The translations under genes were made by a program, and so were the position numbers. Under the pieces are notes generated by a model that was given only the letters and a program-made list of their open reading frames with translations, was not told the DNA's origin and made no database searches. Source: Methylobacterium sp. WL1 (GTDB lineage Bacteria > Pseudomonadota > Alphaproteobacteria > Rhizobiales > Beijerinckiaceae). Taken from it: 64,000 nucleotides of DNA. Below are positions 26,920-36,156 of the stretch, piece by piece. The stretch is from assembly GCF_008000895.1 (NCBI RefSeq), contig NZ_CP042823.1, forward strand, positions 5,044,501 to 5,108,500, given 5' to 3'. The stretch's first letter is position 1; every line of letters begins with the position of its first letter.

Positions 26920-27900
26920 ATGAGGTACCCGGCCCCCGAGAAGCTGGAGATCATCCGGCTGGTCGAGCAATCCCACCTGCCGGTGCGTGCCACCCTGGAC
27001 AAGCTCGGCATCACGCGCTCGACGTTCTACCGCTGGTACGACGCCTACCAGCGCGGCGGCCCCGAGGCGTTGAATGACCATCCTTCGCAGCCGAGCCGGG
27101 TCTGGAACCGTCTACCTGCAGAGATCCGCGAGCAGATCGTTGCCTTGGCTCTGGAGCAGCCTGAACTCAGTCCGCGTGAGCTGGCGGTGCGCTTCACCGA
27201 CGAGCACCGCTACTTCGTCTCGGAAGCGACGGTCTACCGGTTGCTCAAATCTCAGGACCTGATCACCAGCCCGGCCTATATCGTCATCGAGGCCGCTGAC
27301 GAGTTCCGTGATAAGACCACCGCGCCCAACCAGCTTTGGCAGACGGACTTCGCCTATCTGAAGGTCGTTGGCTGGGGCTGGTACTACCTGTCGACCGTCC
27401 TGGACGACTTCTCACACTACATCGTCGCCTGGAAGCTGTGCACGACGATGCAGGCCAGCGAAGTCACCGCCACGCTCGACCTGGCGCTGGGTGCGGCTGG
27501 GCTCGATCAGGCGCGGGTGATGCCGCGGCCACGCCTGCTCTCCGACAACGGGCCGAGCTACGTCGCCAGCGACCTGGCTGACTGGCTCGGCATTCGGGGC
27601 ATGACCCACATCCGCGGTGCGCCATGCCATCCTCAAACGCAGGGCAAGATCGAGCGTTGGCATCAGACACTCAAGAACCGCATCCTGCTCGAACACGCGT
27701 ACTTGCCCGGCGAGTTGGAGACGCAGGTTGCCGACTTCGTCGAACACTACAACCATGCCCGAGCCCATGAGAGCCTGAGCAACCTCACGCCCGCTGACGT
27801 CTACTTCGGACGCGGCGAAGGGATCCTGGCCGAGCGGGAACGCATCAAGCGCCAGACCCTGATGGATCGCCGCTTGCGCCACCACGCGCAGGCCGCCTAA
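26920..27900 (+). CDS. IS3-family transposase OrfB (DDE integrase)
   Basis: 326 residues from the ATG that overlaps the orfA stop (ATGA). An N-terminal HTH (LDKLGITRSTFYRWYDAYQRG) is followed by a HTH_21-like region and the rve integrase core with D in NQLWQTDFAYLKV, D in RLLSDNGPSYVASD and E in QGKIERWHQTLKNR, a complete DDE triad. Native expression is by frameshifting from orfA, now uncoupled by the IS110 insertion, so the element is probably not autonomous any more. Confidence 0.92.
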   Translation: MRYPAPEKLEIIRLVEQSHLPVRATLDKLGITRSTFYRWYDAYQRGGPEALNDHPSQPSRVWNRLPAEIREQIVALALEQPELSPRELAVRFTDEHRYFVSEATVYRLLKSQDLITSPAYIVIEAADEFRDKTTAPNQLWQTDFAYLKVVGWGWYYLSTVLDDFSHYIVAWKLCTTMQASEVTATLDLALGAAGLDQARVMPRPRLLSDNGPSYVASDLADWLGIRGMTHIRGAPCHPQTQGKIERWHQTLKNRILLEHAYLPGELETQVADFVEHYNHARAHESLSNLTPADVYFGRGEGILAERERIKRQTLMDRRLRHHAQAA

Positions 27901-27974
27901 CCTCTCACCCCAGATGGACCAGAGCCTCCGCTCCTGAACACCGCTGAATGTCCCAAATCATCTGACGACGGACA

Positions 27975-28247
27975 AACTGCGGTACTGCGCGCGCTCAGCA
28001 TCTTTGAACACTCATAAGTTGTATCTGTGCGGTTCACGGCAGCGTGATTACTGTTTTCTGGAATATAAACTGTGTCAAAATTAGCTCTCGGATCCGGGAG
28101 CATCGCCACGTTAAGGCATAAATAACTTTCTTCCTCTAGTATCTAGACAACGGTGCCACATTTGAGTGACGCGCCGGTGGGCTGCACCGTAGGCCGTTGG
28201 GCTCCTGGGTGTCGTCGAGCAGCCTCAACGATCCTGGGAGTGATGCC
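27975..28247. other. A+T-richer leader before the chemoreceptor gene
   Basis: No gene seen. GCTCTCGGATCCGGGAGC (28084-28101) is a near-perfect 18-bp palindrome without a T-tract. The chemoreceptor promoter is presumably in this interval; no confident -35/-10 pair was picked. Confidence 0.4.
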
Positions 28248-29732
28248 ATGTTCGGTGGAATGCGTGCGCACGCCGATCTCGCGGCCAAACTCGATGCGCT
28301 CGACCGTTCACAGGCGGTCATCGAGTTCCAGCCCGACGGCACCATCCTTACCGCCAACGCCAACTTCTTGACGGCGATGGGCTACATCCTGGCTGAGGTA
28401 CGGGGGCAGCATCATGCCATGTTCGTCGAGGCGGCACACCGCGACAGCGCCGAGTACCGCGCGTTCTGGGACGCGCTGCGGCAGGGAAGCTTCCAGTCCG
28501 CCGAGTTCAAGCGCATCGCCAAGGGCGGTCGACCTGTCTGGATCCAGGCAAGCTACAACCCGGTGCTCGACCGCGCCGGCCGGGTGGTCAAGGTGGTCAA
28601 GTTCGCCGCCGATATCACCGCCCAGAAGATGCGCGCGCTCGATCTCGACGGGCAGATCACCGCCCTGCACCGCTCGCAGGCAGTGATCGCGTTCGATCCA
28701 GCCGGCACGATCCTGGAAGCCAACCAGAACTTTCTCGACGCCGTCGGGTATCGCCTCGACGAGATCGTGGGTCGCCACCACAGCGTGTTCGTCGATGCCG
28801 CCGAACAGTCGGGGGCGGCCTATCGCGGGTTCTGGGATCACCTCGGACGCGGCGAGTTCGCAGCGGGCGAGTTCCGACGCATCGCTAAAGGCGGGCGCGA
28901 GGTCTGGATCCAGGCGACCTACAGCCCGATCAAGGATGTCGACGGCACGGTGCTGCAGGTGGTCAAGTTCGCTGCCGATATCACCGCGCAGGTGCACGAG
29001 CGTCAGCGCCGGACCGAGGCGCAGCGGATGATCGGTGCCGACCTCGATGCTATCGGCTCTGCGGTCGACGACGTCACCCGGCAGACCGCGGAGGCCGTCG
29101 GTGCGGTCGGACAGGTCTCGAACGACATCCAGTGCGTCGCTTCGGGGGCGGAGGAGCTCTCGGCCTCGGTCGACGAGATCAGCCAGCAGGTCACCCAAGC
29201 CGCACGCATGGCCGGTGAGGCGGTCGAGCAGGCCCGACGCACGGGAAGCATCGTGGCGGGGTTGAGTGGGCAGGCGGCGCAGATCGGCGACGTGGTTGCG
29301 CTGATCCAGGGCATCGCTTCACAGACGAACCTGTTGGCGCTCAACGCCACCATTGAGGCGGCACGTGCCGGTGTAGCCGGCAAGGGCTTCGCAGTGGTCG
29401 CGTCGGAGGTGAAGGCCCTGGCCGAGCAGACCGCCAAGGCGACCGACCAGATCCGCGGGCAGATCACCGCGACGCAGGCGGCGACTCGCGAAGCGGTCGA
29501 GGCGATCGGTTCGATCCGGGGCACCATCGGTCAGCTCGACGAGGTTTCGGCGGCGATCGCGGCGGCGGTCGAGGAGCAATCCGCGGTTACGCGCGAGATG
29601 TCGGGGAGCATGCATACGGCCGCGAACGGCGTAACCACGATCGCCGGCGGCATGGAGGCGATAGCCCGGGCGGGCGAGCGGGTCGATGCCGCCACGCGGC
29701 AGGTTCGGGAAGCCGCACGGGCGGTCGCGTGA
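28248..29732 (+). CDS. Soluble methyl-accepting chemotaxis protein with two PAS domains
   Basis: 494 residues from ATG 28248 (TGGGAG upstream). Two tandem PAS domains (about 8-125 and 130-247) are near duplicates of each other: [20 protein letters not shown] and [20 protein letters not shown], both ending FAADITAQ. The methyl-accepting signalling domain (about 260-494) contains the tip [17 protein letters not shown] and [16 protein letters not shown]. No membrane segment is present, so it is a cytoplasmic receptor, probably binding haem or flavin and reporting redox or oxygen as other tandem-PAS receptors do (inference). Its stop overlaps the next start as GTGA. Confidence 0.94.
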   Translation: MFGGMRAHADLAAKLDALDRSQAVIEFQPDGTILTANANFLTAMGYILAEVRGQHHAMFVEAAHRDSAEYRAFWDALRQGSFQSAEFKRIAKGGRPVWIQASYNPVLDRAGRVVKVVKFAADITAQKMRALDLDGQITALHRSQAVIAFDPAGTILEANQNFLDAVGYRLDEIVGRHHSVFVDAAEQSGAAYRGFWDHLGRGEFAAGEFRRIAKGGREVWIQATYSPIKDVDGTVLQVVKFAADITAQVHERQRRTEAQRMIGADLDAIGSAVDDVTRQTAEAVGAVGQVSNDIQCVASGAEELSASVDEISQQVTQAARMAGEAVEQARRTGSIVAGLSGQAAQIGDVVALIQGIASQTNLLALNATIEAARAGVAGKGFAVVASEVKALAEQTAKATDQIRGQITATQAATREAVEAIGSIRGTIGQLDEVSAAIAAAVEEQSAVTREMSGSMHTAANGVTTIAGGMEAIARAGERVDAATRQVREAARAVA

Positions 29733-30052
29733 CGATGGCCCAGCCCCCTGATTTCACCGCCCCCATCCTCGAGCATGACTGGGCTCAGCTATCGGAAGTT
29801 AGCGCTGCCGTGCGGCGTAGCCTCGACGATGCTCTCTCGGATCTCGTGCGCGAAGCGGTCGAAGAACCGACGGAGTCGTACGCGGCGAGCTGCGCACGTA
29901 TCGATCGGGCATTCGGTGACCGGATGGCCCCATATCGGGATCTCGACTGGGCGGTGGATCGAGCCACGGCACTTCAGCACGTGCTGAAGCAGGGCCTGCG
30001 CCAGGGACCATATCGAACGGGCGATGATGATCCCAAGGTTCGTGGGTCGTGA
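29729..30052 (+). CDS. Small protein of unknown function coupled to the chemoreceptor
   Basis: 107 residues from GTG 29729, which overlaps the receptor stop codon (GTGA); ATG 29735 is an alternative start two codons in. I do not recognise the family. The protein is acidic and predicted mostly helical ([20 protein letters not shown], then [20 protein letters not shown]), with no signal peptide or membrane segment. Tight coupling to the receptor and to the next small gene by the same GTGA junction suggests an accessory factor working with the receptor. Confidence 0.65.
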   Translation: MTMAQPPDFTAPILEHDWAQLSEVSAAVRRSLDDALSDLVREAVEEPTESYAASCARIDRAFGDRMAPYRDLDWAVDRATALQHVLKQGLRQGPYRTGDDDPKVRGS

Positions 30053-30390
30053 CCGGAACGATCGTCCCTCTGCGGTTGAAGCGCGACGAGGCATCCGCCC
30101 TCATTCGTTTTGATGCCGCGGCGGTGGAACTGCTGGTCGAGGGGCAAGCCTCGAACCTCTCGGTCGCGCGTCTCGACGCCATTCTGGCGCTGCTTCGTGG
30201 ACAGCGGGCCAAGTTGGTCGCGATCCTGGCTGATCTGGAGGCGCGGGCACCAAGCTGCGATACCCGGATCGCTGGCATCAACGTAGACTTGCGGGATAGG
30301 ACACGTGAAGCGTTGGCTCTAATCGACTTGCTCATTCAACGAGGTCAGGCCTGCAGGACGACAACAGAGCGAGGTCTGCCGCCGGGTTAG
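30049..30390 (+). CDS. Second small protein of unknown function in the chemoreceptor operon
   Basis: 113 residues from GTG 30049, overlapping the previous stop (GTGA). Unrecognised. It appears as a short beta-rich start ([20 protein letters not shown]) followed by amphipathic helices (SVARLDAILALLRGQRAKLV; ILADLEARAPS; REALALIDLLIQRG). No secretion signal. The HD-GYP gene starts 84 bp later in the same direction, so all four genes may be one transcript. Confidence 0.6.
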   Translation: MTGTIVPLRLKRDEASALIRFDAAAVELLVEGQASNLSVARLDAILALLRGQRAKLVAILADLEARAPSCDTRIAGINVDLRDRTREALALIDLLIQRGQACRTTTERGLPPG

Positions 30391-30473
30391 CGCCATTCCC
30401 GTTTGCCGCGGGGCATCAGGATGGCTGACGTTCAAATTTGCGCTGAGCTTCCGATGACCGGCGATGGATACCG

Positions 30474-31502
30474 ATGAGCGAGCTTCTGCTGATTACCGAC
30501 GACGTCGCTCGCGGCGAGCGTCTGTCCCGGGATCTCGGCGCGCGCGGGCGGTGTCAGGTTCACGACCTGTACGACGACGCAGTGCCAGCCATAGCTCCTG
30601 CTCTGATCGTCAGCGATGTCGGGGGGCTCACCTCCGCCGCTATCGTTCGCCTGCGCCGCATCCTGGCTCAGCTCCGAGGTGAGGGCGTCCCATACCTCTT
30701 CCTCGTTCACGGTAATGCCGCCCGTGCAGAGGCTCAGGCTCAGGTTCTGGGCGCTACAGCCACGGCCGGGGTGCGACAGATGCTCGAAGCCGTGGACCGC
30801 CTGCAGGGAACATCGATCCCAGTGCTCGCACGAACCCGAGCCGTCGAAGCTCGACAGTTCTTCCAGCACGCGCTGTTCTCCAGTCGATCGATCACGCCCG
30901 CTACGGCCGATATCGGCACCGACCTGGTCGTGCGTGCCGTCGGTGACATCGGCATCCACGACTGGGTCCGAGCGGTTCAGCAGTTCGACGATGCCACGCA
31001 CCAACACTGCCTGTTGGTCGCCGCCCTCGCCGCGGCGTTCTCAGGGGCACTCGGCTTACGCCCAGCTGATCGCCATCGCCTGACGCGGGCCGCCCTGCTG
31101 CACGATGTCGGCAAGATCCACATCCCCGTCGAGATCCTGAATAAACCGGGCCAGCTCACTCATTCGGAGATGGCGGTGATGCGAACGCATGCGCAGCGCG
31201 GTCATGCCATGCTCGTGGCCGCCGGCTTCAGCGACGAACTGCTCGCGGCTGTCCGCTCCCACCACGAGATGATCGATGGGAGCGGTTACCCCGATAGCCT
31301 CCGGGGATGGGAGATCCCGGACTTCGTGCGCTTGGTGACGGTCTGCGACGTCTACGGGGCGCTGATCGAGCTGCGTCCGTACCGGCCAGCAATGTCAGGC
31401 CAGAAGGCCTATGGTCTTCTGCAGAGCATGACCGGGCAATTGGACGACGATCTCATCCGAGCGTTCCAGCCCGTGGCTACAGCGTTCAGGCCCGTAGCCT
31501 AA
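30474..31502 (+). CDS. HD-GYP domain protein with degenerate receiver-like N-terminus (c-di-GMP phosphodiesterase)
   Basis: 342 residues. Residues 1-110 have a receiver-like alternation (LLLITDDVARGERLSRDLG; LIVSDVGG; YLFLVHG) but the conserved C-terminal Lys of true receivers is not visible, so phosphorylation is doubtful. Residues about 170-335 form the HD-GYP domain: HCLLVAALA, the HD pair in LLHDVGK (210-211), THAQRGHAML, and the signature HHEMIDGSGYP (263-273). All metal ligands look intact, so it should hydrolyse cyclic di-GMP. It links the neighbouring receptor to second-messenger turnover. Confidence 0.92.
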   Translation: MSELLLITDDVARGERLSRDLGARGRCQVHDLYDDAVPAIAPALIVSDVGGLTSAAIVRLRRILAQLRGEGVPYLFLVHGNAARAEAQAQVLGATATAGVRQMLEAVDRLQGTSIPVLARTRAVEARQFFQHALFSSRSITPATADIGTDLVVRAVGDIGIHDWVRAVQQFDDATHQHCLLVAALAAAFSGALGLRPADRHRLTRAALLHDVGKIHIPVEILNKPGQLTHSEMAVMRTHAQRGHAMLVAAGFSDELLAAVRSHHEMIDGSGYPDSLRGWEIPDFVRLVTVCDVYGALIELRPYRPAMSGQKAYGLLQSMTGQLDDDLIRAFQPVATAFRPVA

Positions 31503-31540
31503 ACGAATGCGTGAGCGCCGCGCGCCGTGGAGGTCAGCAG

Positions 31541-31885
31541 CTACTGTACGTGTAGGGTAAGCTTCATCTTCGGGTGGATGCCGCACTGGATGATGAAGTC
31601 CCCGGGCTGCTTCAGTGTCAGCGTGGCCTGCTTGCCCGGCTCTTGGTCGCCGGCATCGAACGCGAACCGATCGGCCTCGATGAAGGCGTGATGCACCGCG
31701 CTGTCGTCGCCGTTGACCAGGGTAATGGTGTCGCCCTTGTGTAGGAACAGGTCAGTGGGATCGTAGTGCCGCCCCTTCTGCAGCACGATCCTGATAGTGC
31801 TGGACAGGTCTGCGCGAGCCGATCCCGCCGCGGCGAGCGCGATAGCCAAGACGACGACGGACATACCGGTTCTATAAGCGCGCAT
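31541..31885 (-). CDS. Secreted cupredoxin-domain protein
   Basis: 114 residues from ATG 31885. Signal peptide MRAYRTGMSVVVLAIALAAA, cleaved after ARA. The mature domain of about 90 residues is a plastocyanin-like fold with type-1 copper ligands His in AVHHAFIE, Cys in IIQCGIHPKM, His and Met in the same loop. It resembles small cupredoxins annotated near methylamine or copper genes in methylotrophs. A paralogue lies at 33343 on the far side of a membrane protein gene. An electron-transfer or copper-carrier role in the periplasm is likely. Confidence 0.88.
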   Translation of the reverse strand: MRAYRTGMSVVVLAIALAAAGSARADLSSTIRIVLQKGRHYDPTDLFLHKGDTITLVNGDDSAVHHAFIEADRFAFDAGDQEPGKQATLTLKQPGDFIIQCGIHPKMKLTLHVQ

Positions 31886-32235
31886 AATCTGCCTCGTATT
31901 GCGGCACGACGCTGGCACGTGAGGTGGTGAGAGAGCGGCCGGGCAATGCGTAAAATTCAATCCATCTGCTGAGCTGGTCGAACGGCTCGTAGGCCTGACG
32001 CTGCTCTGGAAGGTGGGACCTTCACCTTGCCCTACGTTCTTAATTTGGGCCGACGTCTGCTTCTTGCTGCGGCGAGATCCCAAGCGCCGACCTGAACGCC
32101 TTCGTGTTTTGAATTCACGGTCAGCGTCACTATTAACCATCGCGCAACATAGGTTAACAATTCATTGGCGCGAAGCTTAGCTTTGTGAGGAAATACGTAG
32201 GCGGGGCGGTGCCCGCCACGTCTTTCGAGGTCATC

Positions 32236-33306
32236 ATGGTTCGGGTCTCGGCGCTCAGGCTCACGCGTCGCCTGGGTACGCGCGCGCTGGCAAGCCTCGC
32301 AGCCCCACCCTTGGCCCTCCTCGCCGGTACGAGCTCCGCCAGCGCTCACGTGAAATGGTTCTGCGCCTACGACGTCGCCGGGCAGCCGCGCGGCCTCGAG
32401 CAGGTGCTGTGCGCTGACTTCGAGTGGCTCGCTGGTCTGGCCATCTTGTGCCTAATGTTTGGGTGCCTGGCCGAGGGCACGCCGCTGGGCGGCGCCTTGC
32501 TCAACGCGCTGGATCGTGTGACCTCCCGGGTCCGAACCGACACCGAGCTGCTGGTCCGCGCCACGCTGGGCTTCTTCTTCGTCTCGCTGTGGGGGATGGG
32601 TGGTATCATCCTCACCCCGGAGCTCAAGACTGACATCGCCTGGATCCCGTGGTTCCAGCTCGCGCTGGCCGCCTGCCTGATCTGGCGCCGGACCATGCCG
32701 CTCACCGGCCTGGGCATCGTCTTCCTATTCAGCTTCGCCACCGCGCAGTACGGCGTGTTCCACCTCGCCGACTACCCGGTGTTCCTCGGGGTGGCGGTCT
32801 ACCTCGTCTGCCAAGGTCTCAACCTGAAGCCCTTCGGCCTGCGTCCGCTCGACATCGTGCGCTGGACCGCCGCCATCACGCTGATGTGGGCCTCGGTCGA
32901 GAAGTGGGCCTACCCGCAGTGGACCGATCCGCTGCTCGCTGCCAAGCCACAGATGACCATGGGCGCGACGCCCGAGTTGTTCATGCAGGCGGCCGGCGTC
33001 ATCGAGTTCACCCTGGCCTTCGCGCTGCTCTGGACCCCGCTGGTGCGACGCGCCGCGGCGATCATCCTGGCCGCGATCTTCGTCTCGGCGGTGTTCGAGT
33101 TCGGCAAGGTCGACGCGATCGGGCATTCCGGGATCATCGTGGTGCTGCTCGGCATCGCCGCCGACGACGTGCGCACCGCGGTGCGGGTCCGCGACATCAC
33201 GTGGGCGCCGGCCTACTACGGTGGTGCGCTCGCAACCTTCCTGGCGCTGTACTACGTCGGCCACGAGGCCCTGTACGAAGGCGTCGCCGGCCTGCCGGTG
33301 ATCTGA
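32236..33306 (+). CDS. Polytopic membrane protein (DoxX-like) with predicted mature N-terminal histidine
   Basis: 356 residues from ATG 32236. A signal sequence ends LALLAGTSSASA; the predicted mature chain begins HVKWFCAYDV. About eight hydrophobic segments follow (for example LAGLAILCLMFGCLAEG, TLGFFFVSLWGMGG, IEFTLAFALLWTPLV, IILAAIFVSAVFEFG). The DoxX-like character comes from the last segments; the HVKWF start recurs in unstudied alphaproteobacterial relatives as far as I recall. The two genes around it encode secreted cupredoxins, so a role in copper handling or periplasmic redox is a reasonable guess, not established. Confidence 0.75.
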   Translation: MVRVSALRLTRRLGTRALASLAAPPLALLAGTSSASAHVKWFCAYDVAGQPRGLEQVLCADFEWLAGLAILCLMFGCLAEGTPLGGALLNALDRVTSRVRTDTELLVRATLGFFFVSLWGMGGIILTPELKTDIAWIPWFQLALAACLIWRRTMPLTGLGIVFLFSFATAQYGVFHLADYPVFLGVAVYLVCQGLNLKPFGLRPLDIVRWTAAITLMWASVEKWAYPQWTDPLLAAKPQMTMGATPELFMQAAGVIEFTLAFALLWTPLVRRAAAIILAAIFVSAVFEFGKVDAIGHSGIIVVLLGIAADDVRTAVRVRDITWAPAYYGGALATFLALYYVGHEALYEGVAGLPVI

Positions 33307-33342
33307 GGCGGGGTCGGCGGGTGGATCTCAGCGGTGATCCGC

Positions 33343-33708
33343 CTACCGAACGCGGACGGCGAGTCTCATCTTCGGATGAACGCCGCACAGGACGGTGAAG
33401 TCGCCTTCCTGCGGGAAGGTAATTACGGTCCTGGCCCCAGGTTCGATATCGCCGGAGTCGAACGCGAACTCCTCGGTGTCGACGTAGGCATGGTGGACGA
33501 AGTTGGCATCGTCGTTGATGATGGTGATGTGCTCACCGATACGCAGAGCCACGTCCCGCGGTCCGAACTGCTTACCTTTCTGCGATATAAGGTGGTCCGG
33601 GTCCGGCAAGCCAGCGATAGCGTGACCGGCTATGGTCAGGGAAGCTGCGGCACACACCAGAAATGTCGGAAACAATTTCCAGTTGTTATTCAGCACTGGC
33701 GCCACCAT
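33343..33708 (-). CDS. Secreted cupredoxin-domain protein, paralogue of the 31541 gene
   Basis: 121 residues from ATG 33708; an in-frame TTG at 33762 would extend it by 18 residues. The signal peptide has the core LFPTFLVCAAASLTIAGHA. The mature part carries the same copper-site pattern as its paralogue: NFVHHAYVD (His), VLCGVHPKM (Cys, His, Met), and the shared strand EFAFDSGDIEPG versus RFAFDAGDQEPG. The two cupredoxins clearly arose by duplication. It is convergent with the membrane-protein gene, ending 36 bp from it. Confidence 0.87.
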   Translation of the reverse strand: MVAPVLNNNWKLFPTFLVCAAASLTIAGHAIAGLPDPDHLISQKGKQFGPRDVALRIGEHITIINDDANFVHHAYVDTEEFAFDSGDIEPGARTVITFPQEGDFTVLCGVHPKMRLAVRVR

Positions 33709-33857
33709 AGATTTACCAATCGTCTGAATGAATATTGAATTTAAATCGTTAACGCCAGCCAAAAATATTCCATATCCTCGGTTTTATAACGAGGATGTGA
33801 TCCGACTGGGCGCAGACCTGGAGAAAACGGCGGCGCGCGCGTCCGCGAGTTCTGCTG

Positions 33858-34175
33858 TTGACGAGGCCTACGCCGACGAGTCCCGACCCAGCACCTTGTC
33901 GACGCGGTAACTATGTCAGTTCTACGCTCGACATCCCGGATGCGAGCGGCGGGTGCCAAATAGGCGATGACGTAGCGGCAATCCTGCTCACCCTTAAGGC
34001 TAAGAACGCCGAGCTACGCAAGCAACTGGCGATGGCGCAGAACATGCTCATGGAGACCGTGATCGACGCCGGCAATCTGCATGACAGGCAAGCCCGGTTC
34101 CAGTCGATCTCACCCACTGCGTGCAGGCGCTCCAGAAGCACGCGATGCAGGCGGCTCCACGTACGCCTGCGGTGA
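33858..34175 (+). pseudogene. Possible small coiled-coil gene truncated by the IS66 element
   Basis: The frame contains a plausible helical stretch (ILLTLKAKNAELRKQLAMAQ, then METVIDAGNLHDRQARF) but the start is uncertain (TTG 33858 without a clear ribosome site). The stop lies only 2-4 bases inside the IS66 left end at 34172, so an originally longer gene may have been cut. Low certainty. Confidence 0.3.
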
Positions 34176-34203
34176 AGGCCGCGGTCGTGCTTCCGATGGG
34201 GTG

Positions 34204-35706
34204 TCAGGCGGCAATCTGCCTGGGCTGATGTTGGGTCCAGTTCCACGGCAACAGATCGTCGATGCGTAGAGCCGGATGGTCAGGCAGGCGGTTGAGGACG
34301 TCGGCGAGCCAGACCTGCGGATCGATGCCGTTGAGCTTGGCGGTCTCGATCAGCGTGTAGAGGGCCGCGGCGCGATGGCCGCCCGCATCCGAGCCGGCGA
34401 AGGTTCAGTTGCGGCCTACCGCGATGGGCCGGATCGCGCGTTCGGCGGCGTTGTTTGAGAGGCAAACGCGCCCGTCGTCGAGGAAGAGGATGAAGGCGCT
34501 CCAGCGCTTGAGCATGTAGTCGATCGCTCGCGCCACCGGAGCCTTGGCCGAGAGCTTGGCGCGGTTGGCCAGCAGCCACGCCTTCAACTCGGCGACGAGG
34601 GCGGCCGAGCGGGCGCTTCGATGCGCACGGCGCTCGTCCGGTCCCAGGCCGTTGATGGTGCGCTCGACCGCGAAGATCGCGTCGATCCGCGCCACCGCCT
34701 CGATGGCGATCGGAGCCTTCCTCAGGTCAGCCAGCTCGAAGAACTTGCGCCGGGCATGCGCCCAGCAGGCCGCCTCGCGGAGCGGGCCTGGTTTGCGACC
34801 GGGCTCGTACAGCCGACCGAACCCGGAGAAGGCATCCGCCTGCACGAGGCCGTGGAAGTCGCCCAGCCAGGTCTCGGCATGCGCGCCAGAGCGGTCGGGG
34901 GAGTAGAAGTAAGCCACAGCCGGTGGTTCGGGACCACCGAAGGGACGGTCGTCACGCACCACCGTCCAGAGCCGCCCCGTGCAGGTCTTGCCCTTGGCCA
35001 GGACCGGTACGGGCGTGTCGTCGAGATGCAGGCGCTCAGCTCTTCGAACATGAGCCTCGATCCGGGCGACCAGGGGCGACAGGGCGCGCGTCACCGCTCC
35101 GACCCAGCCGGCCAGCGTCGAGACGTCGATCGGCACGCCCTCGTGGGCAAAGCGCTGGCTCTGGCGATGCAGCGGCAGGTGCAGGCCGAACTTGGCCATC
35201 ATCACCTCGGCGAGAAGGTTTGGGCCCGCTCGTCCGCGGGGGATCGGGTGGAAGGGGGCCGAGGTCTGCGCGATCGTCTCGCAATCGCTGCACGAGAAGC
35301 GCTCGCGCACGTGCTGGATCACGGCCCAGCGCGCGGGGATCCGCTCCAGGGTCTCGGTGACGTCCTCGCCGAGGGGGCGAAGGCGCGTCCCACCGCAACA
35401 GGCGCAGGTCGTCGGGCCGGGATGGACGATGCGCTCGCGCGGCAGGTGCTCGGGGAGAGGCCGGCGGGCGGGCTTGCGCCTTGAGGAAGCTGCACCGGAG
35501 AGCGCTTCGGGCTCGGCAGCCGCCTGCGCTTGGGTCTCGGCCAGCGTCTCCTCCAGATCCTCCAGGACGAGTTCGAGCTGGTCGATCCGGGCGCTGCGCT
35601 CCGAGGAGGTCCCGAACCGTTCTCGCCGCAGCCGGGCGACCTCCAGCTTCAGCCGTTCAACCGCGATCTCCGAGGCGAGCCGGGCCGCCCGCTCGGCCAG
35701 GATCAT
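34204..35706 (-). pseudogene. tnpC: IS66 transposase TnpC, interrupted by TGA in place of Trp
   Basis: From 35706 the frame encodes the leucine-rich N-terminus (LASEIAVERLKLEVARLRRE), the zinc-finger region (CACCGG, CSDCETIAQ), and the DDE-type core (RLHLDDTPVPVLAKG; GLVQADAFSGFG; SNNAAERAIRPIAVGRN). It stops at TGA 34405-34407, where the family has Trp (GRN-W-TFAGSDAGG). Beyond it the frame continues to 34204 with ALYTLIETAKLNGIDPQVW and LPWNWTQHQPRQIAA, the normal C-terminus. One G-to-A change explains the break, so transposition is probably lost. Confidence 0.88.
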
Positions 35707-35808
35707 GGCATGGGCGGCGGCAAGGTCCGTGGGAAGCGGCGGGGGCTCGGGCGCATTCGACCCGCTGGAGAGAAGAGCATATTCCTCAAGTGTTGTAACG
35801 CGTTATCC

Positions 35809-36156
35809 TCAGCCCAGGGCGCCAGGACGCCAGCTCTCCTGCGGCATCCGCCAGTCGATCCCAGAGAGCAGGTAGCCGAGTTGCGCCGTCGAGATCGTCA
35901 CGGCTCCGTCGGCCACCGAGGGCCACAGGAAACGGCCGCGGTCGAGCCGCTTCGTGAACAGGCATGCCCCCTGGCCGTCGTGCCAGATCACCTTGATCAG
36001 GTCGCCACGCCGTCCTCGGAACACGAACAGATGCCCGCCATGGGGGTCGCGCTTGAGCGTCTCCTGGACGATCAGGCCGAGACTGGAAAAGCCTTTGCGC
36101 ATGTCGGTGTGGCCGGTGGCCAGCCACACCCGCACGTTGGCCGGCAGCGGGATCAT
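35809..36156 (-). CDS. tnpB: IS66 accessory protein TnpB (Orf2)
   Basis: 115 residues, the invariant size of IS66 TnpB. MIPLPANVRVWLATGHTDMR and GHLFVFRGRRGDLIKVIWHD are diagnostic. Its start overlaps the tnpA stop by 4 bp (ATGA). Intact. Confidence 0.95.
   Translation of the reverse strand: MIPLPANVRVWLATGHTDMRKGFSSLGLIVQETLKRDPHGGHLFVFRGRRGDLIKVIWHDGQGACLFTKRLDRGRFLWPSVADGAVTISTAQLGYLLSGIDWRMPQESWRPGALG

Larger units (their letters stand above)
25084..27974 (+). mobile_element. IS3-family element, interrupted by an IS110-family element
   Basis: Terminal inverted repeats read inwards TGTCCGACGTCAG (from 25084) and, on the other strand, TGTCCGTCGTCAG (to 27974). Matching then resumes at TGGGACA and CGGAGG further in. 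OrfA starts at 25169 and OrfB at 26920; the overlap ATGA between them is preserved at 26920-26923, but about 1.38 kb of IS110 sequence sits inside the end of orfA. Removing it leaves about 1.5 kb, a normal IS3 size. No convincing target duplication flanks the element, in keeping with loss of adjacent DNA. Confidence 0.85.

Noticed and set aside
27336..27581. Alternative frame within the IS3 orfB
   Set aside because: Lies fully inside the DDE transposase in another frame.
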